Positions 44,724 through 53,697 of a stretch of 64,000 nucleotides of DNA are shown in pieces (position 1 is the first letter of the stretch; every line of letters starts with the position of its first letter). The DNA comes from Myxococcus stipitatus (GTDB lineage Bacteria; Myxococcota; Myxococcia; Myxococcales; Myxococcaceae): the NCBI RefSeq assembly GCF_038561935.1, contig NZ_CP102770.1, positions 2,232,001-2,296,000 of the forward strand. Reading direction: 5' to 3'. Under the pieces are notes generated by a model. It searched no databases. It saw only the letters and a program-made list of their open reading frames with translations, and was not told the origin of the DNA. The translations under genes were made by a program, and so were the position numbers.

Positions 44724-45071
44724 GCGGCCCAGGGGAAGAACTGTGGCTCCATCTCGGACGGCTGCGGTGGAGCCCTGAGCTGCGGAACCTGCGGCGAAGG
44801 CGAGAACTGCATCAACAATCAGTGCATCTGCCAACCGAGGACGTGCGCCGCGGCGGGAGCCACCTGCGGCTCCATCTTTGATGGTTGTAGGAACTACATC
44901 AATTGCGGCTCCTGCCCGGCTGGTGAGGCTTGTGGCGCGATGAATACCTGCATCCCCTCGGTGACCTGTCCGGCAGGTCAGTACCTCTGCTGTGACCAAC
45001 AGACGTGCAGTGAATCCAAGAGCTGTCCGGAGGTCACCTGCCTGCCAGGTGGCGGTGGCGTCGATTCCTAG
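44706..45071 (+). pseudogene. Headless Cys-rich repeat protein fragment
   Basis: An open frame of 122 codons with no start, preceded by an in-frame stop at 44703. It encodes repeats such as TCAAQGKNCGSISDGCGG, LSCGTCGEGENCINNQC, TCAAAGATCGSIFDGC, INCGSCPAGEAC, with about 25 Cys. The end is GGGGVDS. It resembles extracellular Cys-rich domains of myxobacterial surface proteins. The IS3 remnant replaces its 5' part. Confidence 0.75.
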
Positions 45072-45330
45072 ACGCAGCCAATACCTCTGAGCCCTTGAGT
45101 TTGACGAAATCAGCGAAGCCGGCAGTGATGTCGCGACCTGTCGACGCACCTTTTCCTGCCGTGTGTGGGCCCTGTGCCTCCCCACGGCTTCGGTCCGCGA
45201 GGATTCCTCATCGTCATCGCGGCAAGCTTCCGGCTGAGTCCGGCCGGGGGCACTGCCCTCGGAGCCCGGTGATGAAGCCGTCCAGGTGGGACTTCCCGCC
45301 CACCGCCCCGCCGGGTAGATCGGACGGCAC

Positions 45331-46005
45331 ATGGCGAGCGCGACCTGGCGAGAAGACCTGAAGGCACTGCTGGACTCGATGGACTCCTGGGCTCGGGCTC
45401 GGGGCTGGCGGCTGGTTCGAGAGGCCCCGCTCGCGCAGGCGGAGGTGGATGCGCTGCCGGCCTTGCTGTCCACCTACGAGTGGGAACTGCCCACGCCATT
45501 CGTCGAGGACGCCTTCCCCGTCCCAGCCAGCTACCGCGAGTTCCTGCTGCTGCACCGCGAGGTGCGCCTCGAGTATCAGCCGGACGGTGGAGCGACGTGG
45601 GAGACCTATCGCCCGTTCCACATCTGGGCGCCCACGCTCGACTCGCTCACGGCCTCGTGGGTCCCGGCGGGGACGGACGTGGGGGATGACCGAGGGGACA
45701 TCACCACCACGGACCTCATCGCCTTCGCCGACGCACACCTGGGCAGCGAGGCGGCCCGCTGGTGTTTCTACACGCGCACCCCACCGAAGAACGGCGAGCT
45801 GCCCGTCTTCCTGGAGGACAACGACTTCGAGACGCTGACAGGCCACTACGTCGACGACGGCGAGTGGCTGGACCCGAACAACCCTCCGACGCCCGCGTTC
45901 GCCAGCTTCGAGGCTTGGTTCACCCGCGTGTGTGAGGTCATCCGCCGCGAGGACCTGGACCTGGAGGACGTCCGCGCCGTGGGGAACGCCATCCTCGCGC
46001 CGTGA
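45331..46005 (+). CDS. SMI1/KNR4-like (SUKH) protein
   Basis: 224 residues. PVPASYREFLLLHREVRLEY is the start motif of SMI1/KNR4 folds. Aromatic strand segments (YRPFHIWAPTLDSL, ARWCFYTRTPPKNGELPVF) and YVDDGEWLDPN follow. Bacterial SUKH proteins are often immunity proteins of polymorphic toxins. No toxin gene is adjacent; the mosaic upstream may be its lost partner. No clear ribosome site. The 45072-45330 gap holds nothing I recognise. Confidence 0.7.
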   Translation: MASATWREDLKALLDSMDSWARARGWRLVREAPLAQAEVDALPALLSTYEWELPTPFVEDAFPVPASYREFLLLHREVRLEYQPDGGATWETYRPFHIWAPTLDSLTASWVPAGTDVGDDRGDITTTDLIAFADAHLGSEAARWCFYTRTPPKNGELPVFLEDNDFETLTGHYVDDGEWLDPNNPPTPAFASFEAWFTRVCEVIRREDLDLEDVRAVGNAILAP

Positions 46006-46017
46006 GCCGTCCACGCG

Positions 46018-48477
46018 TTACTCGGCGCGCAGGGCCACCTGTGGGTCCACCCGGGTGGCCCGGTACGCGGGAAGCCACGTCGCCAGCAGCGCGACTCCCG
46101 CCACCAGCACCGACAGGGAGCCGAAAACGACGGGGTCCGTGGCGCTGACGCCGAACAACTGGCTGGACAGCACACGCGTCAGGGCCCAGGCACCCAGGAG
46201 GCCCAGCGCCACGCCCGCCAGCGCCAGCCGCATCCCCTGGCCCAGCACCATGCGCAGCACGTCGGAGGGCCGCGCCCCCAGCGCCATGCGGATGCCGATC
46301 TCCCGCGTCCGCTGCCGCGCCGAATAGGCCATGACACCCGACAGGCCCACGCCCGCCAGCAGCAGCGACAGCAGCGCGAACACCGCCACCAACAGGGACA
46401 CGAAGCGAGGACGCGCCGTGGCCGCCTCCACCCGCTGCTCCATCGTCCGCAGCGCGCTCAACGGAAGGTCCTTGTCCAGGGCCGCCACCGCCGAGCGCAC
46501 CGAGCCCGCGAGCGCCAGTGGCTCCAGGCTCGTGCGCGCCGCGAAGGACATGAAGAACAGCGAGCGCTGGAGCGCCGGCACATACGCCTCCGGGCGCGCG
46601 TCCTTGTCCGGCCCGTCGTAGCGCGTGTCACCCACCACGCCCACCACCGTGAGCCACGGCGTGCTGGAATCACCCAGCCGCAGGCGCTGGCCCACCGCTT
46701 CGCCCTCCGGGAAGAACCGCCGCGCGGCCGACTCGTTGAGCACCACCACGGGCTGGGTCGCCCGCGTGTCCAGGACCGTCACCTCGCGCCCCCGTCGCAG
46801 CGGGATGCCCAGGGATTGGAAGTAGCCGGAGGTGACCACCTGGAAGCCCACGTTCGAGCTCTCATCTGGAGAGGGCGGCGCGCGTCCTTCCACTTCCACG
46901 TCGAACCAGATGTTGGCGCCTCCCAGAGGCAGGTCCGTGGCCGCGCCCGCGCTCTTCACGCCGGGCAGCGAGGCCACGCGCTCCGCCACCTGCTGGAAGA
47001 AGGCGCCCTGCCGCGCTTCGTCCGGGTACTTGTCCGCCGGCAGCGACAGGGACCACGTGAGCACGGACTCCTCGCGGAAGCCCGGGTCAACGTCCTGCAA
47101 TCGCCACAGCGTGCGCAGCAGCAGGCCCGCGCCGATGAGTAGCACCAGCGCGAGCGCCACCTCGCCCACGACGAGCGCGTCACGCGAGCGCTGTCCTCCG
47201 GCGAGCTTGCCGCCCCCCGTCTGCCGCAGCACCCCGTTGAGGTCCGGGCGCGAGGCTTGGAGCGCGGGCAGCAGGCCGAAGAGGACCCCCGTGGCCAGCG
47301 ACACGCACAGCGCGAAGGCCAGCACCCGCTCATCCACGCGGACCTCGCCCAGCCGAGGCAGCTCCGCGGGCACCAGGCTCATCAGTCCATCCAATCCCCA
47401 CGCGGCCAGGAACACGCCCAGGGCCCCCGCGAGCAGCGCGAGCACCAGGCTCTCCGTGAGCAGCTGGCGCATCATCCGCCCTCGGCCCGCGCCCAGCGCC
47501 GCGCGCACGGCCATCTCCTGCCGCCGGGCCGCCGCGCGCACCAGGAAGAGGTTGGCCACGTTCGCGCACGCGATGGCCATGACCAGCCCCACCGCCGCCA
47601 GCAGCACCCACAACACCGGCCGCACGTCGCCCACAATCTGCTCACGCAGCGGAACCAGGGTGACACCGGAGTGGAGGTTGCTCACCGGGTACTCCTGCTC
47701 CAGCCGCCGCGCGACGGCGCTCATCGCGGCGCTCGCGCGCTCCAGCGTCACGCCCGGCTTCAGCCGCCCGAGCACGCGCAGATAGGACGTGTCGCGCGAC
47801 TGGCTGAGGTCCATCCCCGCGTTCGCGCCCAGCTGGGGGATGTCGTGGAGGGGCGCGGGAATCCAGAGCTCCGCGGGCTCGGTGGGCGTCGTCTTGCGCG
47901 GCCCGATGTCGGGCAGGGTGAATCGCTCCGGCATCACCCCGACGACTTCATGGCTCCGCTCGTCCAGCCGAATCGAGCGGCCGATGATGCCTGGGTCCGA
48001 GCCGAAGCGGCGCTTCCACAGGCCGTGGCTCAGCACCACCACGTGCCGAGGCCCCGTCTCCCCGGCCACGGGCTGGAACGTCGTGCCCAGCGCCGCGCCC
48101 ACGCCGAGCACCTGGAAGTAGTTGGCGGACACGCTGGCGCCGCGCAGCCGCTCGGGCATGTCGTCGCCGGAGAGGCTCACGTGGAGCTGGGAGAAGGCGG
48201 CCAGGCCCTCGAACACGTCGCCCTGTGCGCGCCAGTCGAGGAAGTTCGCGGGGGCCACGGACCAGCGCGGCATGGCCGGTGTCCGGGACCACGCCATCAC
48301 CAGCCGGTCCTGCTCGGGGAAGGGCAGGGGGGAGAGCAGCACCGCGTTGACGACGCTGAAGATGGCGGTGTTGGCGGCGATGCCCAACGCCAGGGTGAGC
48401 ACCGCGACGACGGTGAACACAGGGGACCTGGAGAGCATCCTCAACGAGAGGCGCAGGTCCTGGGTGACGTCCGACAT
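46018..48477 (-). CDS. MacB-type duplicated ABC permease without ATPase (ADOP-like)
   Basis: 819 residues from Met 48477 (GGAG upstream). Two FtsX/MacB_PCD halves. Half 1: SRSPVFTVVAVLTLALGIAA membrane helix, ~200-residue periplasmic domain, three helices with RAAARRQEMAVRAALGAGRG. Half 2: the same order, with RTREIGIRMALGARPSDVLR. Orphan permeases of this duplicated type occur in Acidobacteria and Myxococcota. No ATPase gene adjoins. Confidence 0.9.
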   Translation of the reverse strand: MSDVTQDLRLSLRMLSRSPVFTVVAVLTLALGIAANTAIFSVVNAVLLSPLPFPEQDRLVMAWSRTPAMPRWSVAPANFLDWRAQGDVFEGLAAFSQLHVSLSGDDMPERLRGASVSANYFQVLGVGAALGTTFQPVAGETGPRHVVVLSHGLWKRRFGSDPGIIGRSIRLDERSHEVVGVMPERFTLPDIGPRKTTPTEPAELWIPAPLHDIPQLGANAGMDLSQSRDTSYLRVLGRLKPGVTLERASAAMSAVARRLEQEYPVSNLHSGVTLVPLREQIVGDVRPVLWVLLAAVGLVMAIACANVANLFLVRAAARRQEMAVRAALGAGRGRMMRQLLTESLVLALLAGALGVFLAAWGLDGLMSLVPAELPRLGEVRVDERVLAFALCVSLATGVLFGLLPALQASRPDLNGVLRQTGGGKLAGGQRSRDALVVGEVALALVLLIGAGLLLRTLWRLQDVDPGFREESVLTWSLSLPADKYPDEARQGAFFQQVAERVASLPGVKSAGAATDLPLGGANIWFDVEVEGRAPPSPDESSNVGFQVVTSGYFQSLGIPLRRGREVTVLDTRATQPVVVLNESAARRFFPEGEAVGQRLRLGDSSTPWLTVVGVVGDTRYDGPDKDARPEAYVPALQRSLFFMSFAARTSLEPLALAGSVRSAVAALDKDLPLSALRTMEQRVEAATARPRFVSLLVAVFALLSLLLAGVGLSGVMAYSARQRTREIGIRMALGARPSDVLRMVLGQGMRLALAGVALGLLGAWALTRVLSSQLFGVSATDPVVFGSLSVLVAGVALLATWLPAYRATRVDPQVALRAE

Positions 48478-48610
48478 GGGCGCTCCGGGGCAGGTGTGGC
48501 CGCCGAGGCAGAGCAAGGGCCGCGCCACCACTCGGCCCCGAGGGACTCCGTGGACGGCGCCGCTCCGGACTGCCCGCTCGTGGGAAGTGGCTTCCCAGTT
48601 CTGGCACACG

Positions 48611-49732
48611 CTAGTGACTGGAGATGATCCACCAGTCGGGGTGGGCCTGCTTCAGCGCATGGACTTCTTCCGCGGAGATGTCGGTCCCCGCCACGTCCAG
48701 TGTCTTGAGGTGGGGCATCCGCGACAGCCACTCCGGCAGCGTGGTGATGGACGTGGCCTTGAGGCTCAGGAAGCGCAGCTTCGGAAGCAGGCTCAGCACC
48801 TCCGGCACGGCGCGAATCCCCGTGCCCTGGAGGCTGACCTGCTCCAGCGATGGGAGCCGCGCCAGCTCCGGAGGCAGGGTGTCCAGGGCGGGGTTGTCAT
48901 TGACGTTGAGCGTCTTGAGCTTCGTCAGCCGGGCCAGCACCGGAGGCAGCTGACGGAGTGCCGCGCCCTTCAGCTCCAGGCTCTCCAGCTCCGTGAACTC
49001 GGCCACCATGTCCGGCACCACGCCCAGCTTTCGCTGGAGGAGCAGGATGCTCTTCGTGTCGCGAGGGAACTTCCCGAGAATCGCGGCGGCGCCCTCGGCG
49101 CGTACCTTCTCACCGAGCTCACCCAGGGAGTCCTGCATCAGCCCGAGCGGGTCGCCCAGCTCCGGCTTCTTGGCGCCCGTCGTCTTGGCGAGCGCCGCGA
49201 GCTTCTTGCTGAGCCACGCGTCGAAGGGACCCAGCTCCTTCTCGGGAAGGCTGTCCACCACCTGCCAGACGACCAGCGCGTCACTCTTGGCGCTCTTGCC
49301 GAAGCAGAAGCCGTTGACGTCGTTGAGGTCCTCGGCCGCGAACATCACGAAGCGATAGTCGTGGCGGCCCGCCTCCCGCTCCTCGCGGACCTTCATCCAC
49401 TGCCGCCCTGGCTCGCCCATGCCTTGTGAGGCCTGCGTACGCCAGCGCGGGGGGAGGAACGCGAGTCCCTTCTTGCCCGTGGTGAGCCAGCGGTAGCCCA
49501 GCGCGGCGACGAACCGCTGGTAGTCGTCCGGCAGCAGCCCCGCCGCGTCGAGGGCCTGCTCGAAGGTCCAGCTCATCGGCTCCAGCTCCGCGGGGTACTG
49601 GCCCGCGGCGTCCGGCCCCAGGGTGTCCCGGAGCTGCTGCTCCAGCTGGAGCCAGAGGGCCTCGGGCGCGGGGCCCTCGGGTTTCTTCGAGGGAGAGGAG
49701 GCACGCGGAGTCGAGGACTTCTTCTGGGCCAT
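48611..49732 (-). CDS. SMI1/KNR4-like domain plus leucine-rich repeats
   Basis: 373 residues. Low-complexity Lys/Ser/Pro N-terminus. Residues ~40-170 look SUKH-like (GLLPDDYQRFVAALGYRWLT, FVMFAAEDLNDVNGFCFGKS). From ~240, six LRRs: LESLELKGAALRQLPPVLA, LKTLNVNDNPALDTLPPELA, LEQVSLQGTGIRAVPEVLS, LRFLSLKATSITTLPEWLS, LKTLDVAGTDISAEEV. Probably protein binding. No signal peptide. Confidence 0.8.
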   Translation of the reverse strand: MAQKKSSTPRASSPSKKPEGPAPEALWLQLEQQLRDTLGPDAAGQYPAELEPMSWTFEQALDAAGLLPDDYQRFVAALGYRWLTTGKKGLAFLPPRWRTQASQGMGEPGRQWMKVREEREAGRHDYRFVMFAAEDLNDVNGFCFGKSAKSDALVVWQVVDSLPEKELGPFDAWLSKKLAALAKTTGAKKPELGDPLGLMQDSLGELGEKVRAEGAAAILGKFPRDTKSILLLQRKLGVVPDMVAEFTELESLELKGAALRQLPPVLARLTKLKTLNVNDNPALDTLPPELARLPSLEQVSLQGTGIRAVPEVLSLLPKLRFLSLKATSITTLPEWLSRMPHLKTLDVAGTDISAEEVHALKQAHPDWWIISSH

Positions 49733-49798
49733 GCCGGAGTCCCTACCGCTCCTCCCAGCGAGCGGCAAGGTCTCCAGGGCCTCGGGTACGGCGGTGCT

Positions 49799-50674
49799 TC
49801 ACTTCAGGTAGCGGGTGAGGATGGCGAAGTCGTCCTTGCCATGGCCCGCCTTGATGGCCTCTTCGATGACGCTGTACATGGCGTCCGCCACGCCCCGGTG
49901 GATGCCTCGCTCCTTGCACAGCGCGAGCAGGTGCTGGAACGCCAGGTTGTGGGCCTCGAGAGACGCGAGCATCGAGTCGTCGGCGAGCAACCGGTTCTGC
50001 TGGATGCGGGTGAGCACGTCGGTCACGGCGCCGTTGGTGACGGGCTCCATCTGCTTGAGATACGCCACCGTCTTCTCCAGGGGGAGGCCCTCCGCCCGGC
50101 TGATGGCCACGGCCTGGAGCGTGCCGAACAGCGTGCTCCACATCTGGAAGAGCAGGGCGCTGTCGAGCGCGGAGGCATGGCCCACGTTCTCACCCACGTG
50201 GGTGGTGGCGCCGCCCAGCACGCTCAACACGGCGCGGTGCTTCTCGAACAGCGCGGCGGACCCCGAGTACAGCAGGGTGCACGCCGCCTGCCCGATGAAG
50301 TCCGGCGTCGCCATGATGGCGCCGTCCAGGTAGTCGATGCCGTGCTGGCGCGCCCACGTCTCCTGCTCACGCGCCAGGGCGGGGGAGCCGGACGTCAGCT
50401 GCACCAGCAGCTTGCCGCGCAGCTCCCGCGTCACCTCGTCCTGGCGCAGCAGCTGGTCGCTCGTGTCGTAGTCGAGGACGTTCACCACGATGATGTCGGA
50501 GCGCTTCACCGCGTCCCGCACGGTGTCCGCCAGGTGGGCGCCCAGCTTCGCCAGGGGCTCGCCCTTGGCCTTCGTGCGGTTCCAGACCGTCGTCGTGTAA
50601 CCGTTCTGCAGGAAGGCCTTGATGAGCGCGGACCCCATGCGTCCCGCGCCAATGACAGAAATGGTGGGCTTCAT
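49799..50674 (-). CDS. Imine reductase / 6-PGDH-type NAD(P)-dependent reductase
   Basis: 291 residues, GGAG upstream. The N-terminal Rossmann fold begins ISVIGAGRMGSALIKAFLQN with WNRTKAK (Arg suits NADPH). LLVQLTSGSPALAREQETWA and YLDGAIMATPDFIGQ follow the beta-hydroxyacid dehydrogenase plan. The helical C-terminal domain has DSALLFQMWSTLFGTLQAVA, as in imine reductases. Substrate unknown. 63 bp downstream of the SDR gene, same operon. Confidence 0.85.
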   Translation of the reverse strand: MKPTISVIGAGRMGSALIKAFLQNGYTTTVWNRTKAKGEPLAKLGAHLADTVRDAVKRSDIIVVNVLDYDTSDQLLRQDEVTRELRGKLLVQLTSGSPALAREQETWARQHGIDYLDGAIMATPDFIGQAACTLLYSGSAALFEKHRAVLSVLGGATTHVGENVGHASALDSALLFQMWSTLFGTLQAVAISRAEGLPLEKTVAYLKQMEPVTNGAVTDVLTRIQQNRLLADDSMLASLEAHNLAFQHLLALCKERGIHRGVADAMYSVIEEAIKAGHGKDDFAILTRYLK

Positions 50675-50737
50675 CTGTGTCTCTCCGCTGAATGTGATTG
50701 ATGAGGGAGGCCGGGCCCGTGAGAGGGCCCGGGAGAA

Positions 50738-51499
50738 TCAGAGCTGCGAGATGCCACCGTCGACGGGGAGCTCCGCGCCGGTGGTGAACGTCGCCTCGAA
50801 GCCGAGGAACAGCGCGGCCCGTGCCACCTCGTCGGCCTCGCCGATGCGCTTCATGGGCGTGTGCTCCTCGCCCTCCTTCTCGAAGGCCGCCACCTCCGCC
50901 GGCGAGGCGCCCGTGACGCCCAACGTCGGCGTCCGCGTGAAGCCAGGGCTCAGCGCGTTCACCCGGATGCCTCGGGGCAACAGCTCCGTCCCCAGCACCC
51001 GCACGAGGGAGCGGATGGCCGCCTTGGAGCCGCTGTACGTGCTCATCCCAGGCACGCCCAGCTCGTCCGCCACCGAGGTGATGAAGACGAACGAGCCGCC
51101 CGACCGGATGTGGGGCGCCAGCCGCTGCGCGGTGAAGAACGCGCCCTTGGTGTTGATGTTGTACGTCTCGTCGAACTCCGCCTCCGCGACCTGCTCGAAG
51201 GGCGTGAGCTTCGAGTAGCCCGCGTTGATGACGACCAGGTCCACCGCGCCCAGCTTCTGCTGGACGCTGGCGCCCAGCGCCTCGATGTCGCGCAGGTTCG
51301 CCGTGTCGGAGCGCACCACGTGTGCGCGGGGACCCAGCTCCTTTCGCGCCGCCTCCAGGGCCTTCTCTCCACGCCCGGTGAGGAGCACCTCCGCACCCTC
51401 CGCGAGCAACATCTTCACCGTCGCCAGCCCGATGCCCGACGTCCCGCCCGTCACCACCGCCTTCTTTCCCGCGTACCTGCCCATGTTCATGGCTCCCAT
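50738..51499 (-). CDS. Short-chain dehydrogenase/reductase
   Basis: 253 residues. TGGTSGIG cofactor loop, NAGYS, catalytic Ser in [11 protein letters not shown]-x3-K in [14 protein letters not shown] preference is likely (TGRGEKA). Three near starts exist: 51499, 51490 and 51484. The pair with the imine-reductase-like gene suggests one small detoxification or biosynthetic step. Divergent AraC regulator is the obvious controller. Confidence 0.93.
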   Translation of the reverse strand: MGAMNMGRYAGKKAVVTGGTSGIGLATVKMLLAEGAEVLLTGRGEKALEAARKELGPRAHVVRSDTANLRDIEALGASVQQKLGAVDLVVINAGYSKLTPFEQVAEAEFDETYNINTKGAFFTAQRLAPHIRSGGSFVFITSVADELGVPGMSTYSGSKAAIRSLVRVLGTELLPRGIRVNALSPGFTRTPTLGVTGASPAEVAAFEKEGEEHTPMKRIGEADEVARAALFLGFEATFTTGAELPVDGGISQL

Positions 51500-51617
51500 G
51501 TGTTCGTTCGACCTCGTCTCTCGAAGTGGGCGAAGGAATACCGGGGGCCCTCCCGCGAATCGCGCACGCTTGGATGATTCGGGAGCACAAATGGACGGGC
51601 GTTCCTATAGTCGGGCC

Positions 51618-52433
51618 ATGAGCGAGAACCCGTCGCGCCGGCCTCGAATCACGCTGGGGGTGGAGGTGCGAGAGACGCCCGTGGGGGACGTGCTGTACGC
51701 GGCGAGCGCGGACCACGTCCTGAGCGTCCACTCGAGCGGCCCCGTCCGGGTGGCCTGCCCGGCCTCGCTGTCCCGCGATGTGCGCACGCGGGGCGTGCTC
51801 AACCTGGTGCCCGCCGGCGTGTCGGAGACCTGGGTGGACGACGACGCGGGGGCGACGGTGGACCTGCGGCTGCCCCACTCGCTGCTCCAGCTGGCGGCCG
51901 AGGACATGGGCCTGGACCCGGACCGGGTGGGGCTGGAGCCCAAGCACCACTTCCGCGACGAGCACATCGAGCACATCGGCTGGGCGATGGAGGCGGAGTA
52001 CCACGCGGACTTCCCCAACGGGCTGCTCTACCGGGAGAGTCTGGGGCTGGCCCTGGCCGCGCGGCTGCTGGCCCGGTACCGGGGCCAGGTGGAGGTGCGC
52101 GGAGGGCTCGCCGCCCCGCAGCTCCAGCGTGTCACCGAGTACGTGGAAGCCCACCTGGAGGAGGGAGACCTGTCCCTCACGCGGCTGTCCCGCGTGGCCG
52201 GCGTCAGCGCGTCGCACTTCAAGACGCTCTTCAAGCGCTCCGTGGGCGTGCCCGTCCACGAGTACGTGATTCAGCGCCGGGTGGAGCGCGCCCGCGCCCT
52301 GCTGCTGCGCGGCGGAGTGCCCACGGGCCAGGTCGCGCTGGAGGCGGGGTTCTCACACCAGAGCCACATGGCCCGGCACATGCGCCGCGTCCTCGGTGTG
52401 ACGCCGGGGGCCATCGTCCGCTCCCGCGCCTGA
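51618..52433 (+). CDS. AraC family transcriptional regulator
   Basis: 271 residues from ATG 51618; ATG 51591 is an alternative. C-terminal double HTH: LTRLSRVAGVSASHFKTLFK and GQVALEAGFSHQSHMARHMR. N-terminal ligand part is unassigned. Divergent (118 bp) from the SDR/imine-reductase operon. Confidence 0.92.
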   Translation: MSENPSRRPRITLGVEVRETPVGDVLYAASADHVLSVHSSGPVRVACPASLSRDVRTRGVLNLVPAGVSETWVDDDAGATVDLRLPHSLLQLAAEDMGLDPDRVGLEPKHHFRDEHIEHIGWAMEAEYHADFPNGLLYRESLGLALAARLLARYRGQVEVRGGLAAPQLQRVTEYVEAHLEEGDLSLTRLSRVAGVSASHFKTLFKRSVGVPVHEYVIQRRVERARALLLRGGVPTGQVALEAGFSHQSHMARHMRRVLGVTPGAIVRSRA

Positions 52434-52475
52434 GGGCGGGTTGCCTGGGAGGAGGAGGGGGCGTAGAGCCTCCCC

Positions 52476-53048
52476 ATGTCCGACTCCGAGACCCCCAGCG
52501 CGCGGCTCCTCGACATCTTCCAGGCCAACAACCTCTCCTTCGACTCCGCCGAGGCGGCCTGGGCTCGCGCCGAGCACCTCTTCCCGCTGCTCGGGTGGGT
52601 GGTGGCCCACTTCCCCAGCCCCCTGGCCTTCCAGACCTGCGCCGAGTGGCTGGGCCTCTGCGCCGCCCACCTCCAGGACGCCCGGCCCGCCGCGGAGCTG
52701 TTCGCCCAGGCCCGCTCCACCGTGCACCTCCGGCAGGCCCACATCGTCGCGGGGGGCCTGGGGGACCTGCGCAACCAGTGGATTCTCGAGAAGAAGCCCG
52801 CCGCGGCCGCCTTCGCGGACTCCGCCAGCGACCTCGCGGAGACCTGGGCCGCCATCACCACGGGTGAAGCCGACGGTGAAACCGAGGCCTGGGCCCGCGC
52901 CAAGGCCGCGACGCGGGCCATGGTGACCGCCTGGGTGGTGCACCAGGGGCTCGACTCCGAGGACCCGGCACAGCGGCGTCAGGCCCAGGTGGCGCTGGTG
53001 GGACTCCTCCGGGACGCCCGGGCGAAATCGGGCCTGAAGGAAACCTGA
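52476..53048 (+). CDS. Hypothetical helical protein, 190 residues
   Basis: Mostly alpha-helical, Ala- and Trp-rich (EAAWARAEHLFPLLGWVVAHF, TWAAITTGEADGETEAWARA). No signal peptide or motif I recognise. Follows the AraC gene by 42 bp, perhaps in the same transcript. Confidence 0.65.
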   Translation: MSDSETPSARLLDIFQANNLSFDSAEAAWARAEHLFPLLGWVVAHFPSPLAFQTCAEWLGLCAAHLQDARPAAELFAQARSTVHLRQAHIVAGGLGDLRNQWILEKKPAAAAFADSASDLAETWAAITTGEADGETEAWARAKAATRAMVTAWVVHQGLDSEDPAQRRQAQVALVGLLRDARAKSGLKET

Positions 53049-53116
53049 CATACACCTGTCACTGCCCTAGGAGATAACACCCTCACTTCAGTCACTTCAC
53101 CCCCGGAGATACCCCC

Positions 53117-53554
53117 ATGAGCGACCTGGCCCCGAAGTTCTCCTCCTCCCTCAAGAAGTACGTTGGCGGCTGCCACTGTGGCGCGGTGCGGTTCGAGGCC
53201 GAGGTGGACCTCAACGAGGCGGTGAACCGCTGCAACTGCACCGTCTGCACGAAGATGGGCGGGACGACGACCCAGGTGCCGCCCCCCAGCTTCCGGGTCC
53301 TCAAGGGCCAGGACTCGCTGGGCGAGTACCGGGTGGGCGACAGCCGCAACTACCGCAACTTCTGCAAGCACTGCGGCGTCCAGGTCTTCGGCGGGGGCTT
53401 CGTGGAGGAGCTCGGCGGGGACTTCCGCTCCATCAACGTCGGCTGCCTGGACGACGTGGACATCTCCCTGCTCACCATCCAGCACTGGGACGGGCGCAAC
53501 AACAACTGGCAGTCGGGCTCGCGCCCCCAGCCGTGGCCCGTCCGCGCGGCGTGA
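53117..53554 (+). CDS. GFA/CENP-V family zinc protein
   Basis: 145 residues; GGAG eight bases before the start. Zinc Cys sets: GGCHCGAVRFE, RCNCTVCTKMG and FCKHCGVQVFG. This family was named for a glutathione-dependent formaldehyde-activating enzyme; most members are uncharacterised. Complete metal ligands. Confidence 0.93.
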   Translation: MSDLAPKFSSSLKKYVGGCHCGAVRFEAEVDLNEAVNRCNCTVCTKMGGTTTQVPPPSFRVLKGQDSLGEYRVGDSRNYRNFCKHCGVQVFGGGFVEELGGDFRSINVGCLDDVDISLLTIQHWDGRNNNWQSGSRPQPWPVRAA

Positions 53555-53665
53555 TCCACGGCGTCCGCCGCCGTTCAGTGAATCCAAGGGGTTGGCTCCG
53601 CTGAGGTGAAGCGGGGCCGCTTTTCTGCCGCCGAGACACAACCGTGACTCGTGGGAGCCGAAAAT

Positions 53666-53681
53666 AAGAAAGCAATTTCTT
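53666..53681. promoter_or_regulatory. Perfect dyad AAGAAA-gcaa-TTTCTT before the M4 peptidase gene
   Basis: A 6-bp inverted repeat with a 4-nt spacer in the only AT-rich stretch upstream, 16 bp before ATG 53698. It could be an operator or overlap the translation start region. Confidence 0.35.
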
Positions 53682-53697
53682 CCCTTGGGCCCTCACC

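Noticed and set aside
53602..53625. Hairpin-like GC stretch with TTTT after the GFA gene
   Set aside because: The stem is only about 5 bp or needs a 2-nt loop; too weak to call.
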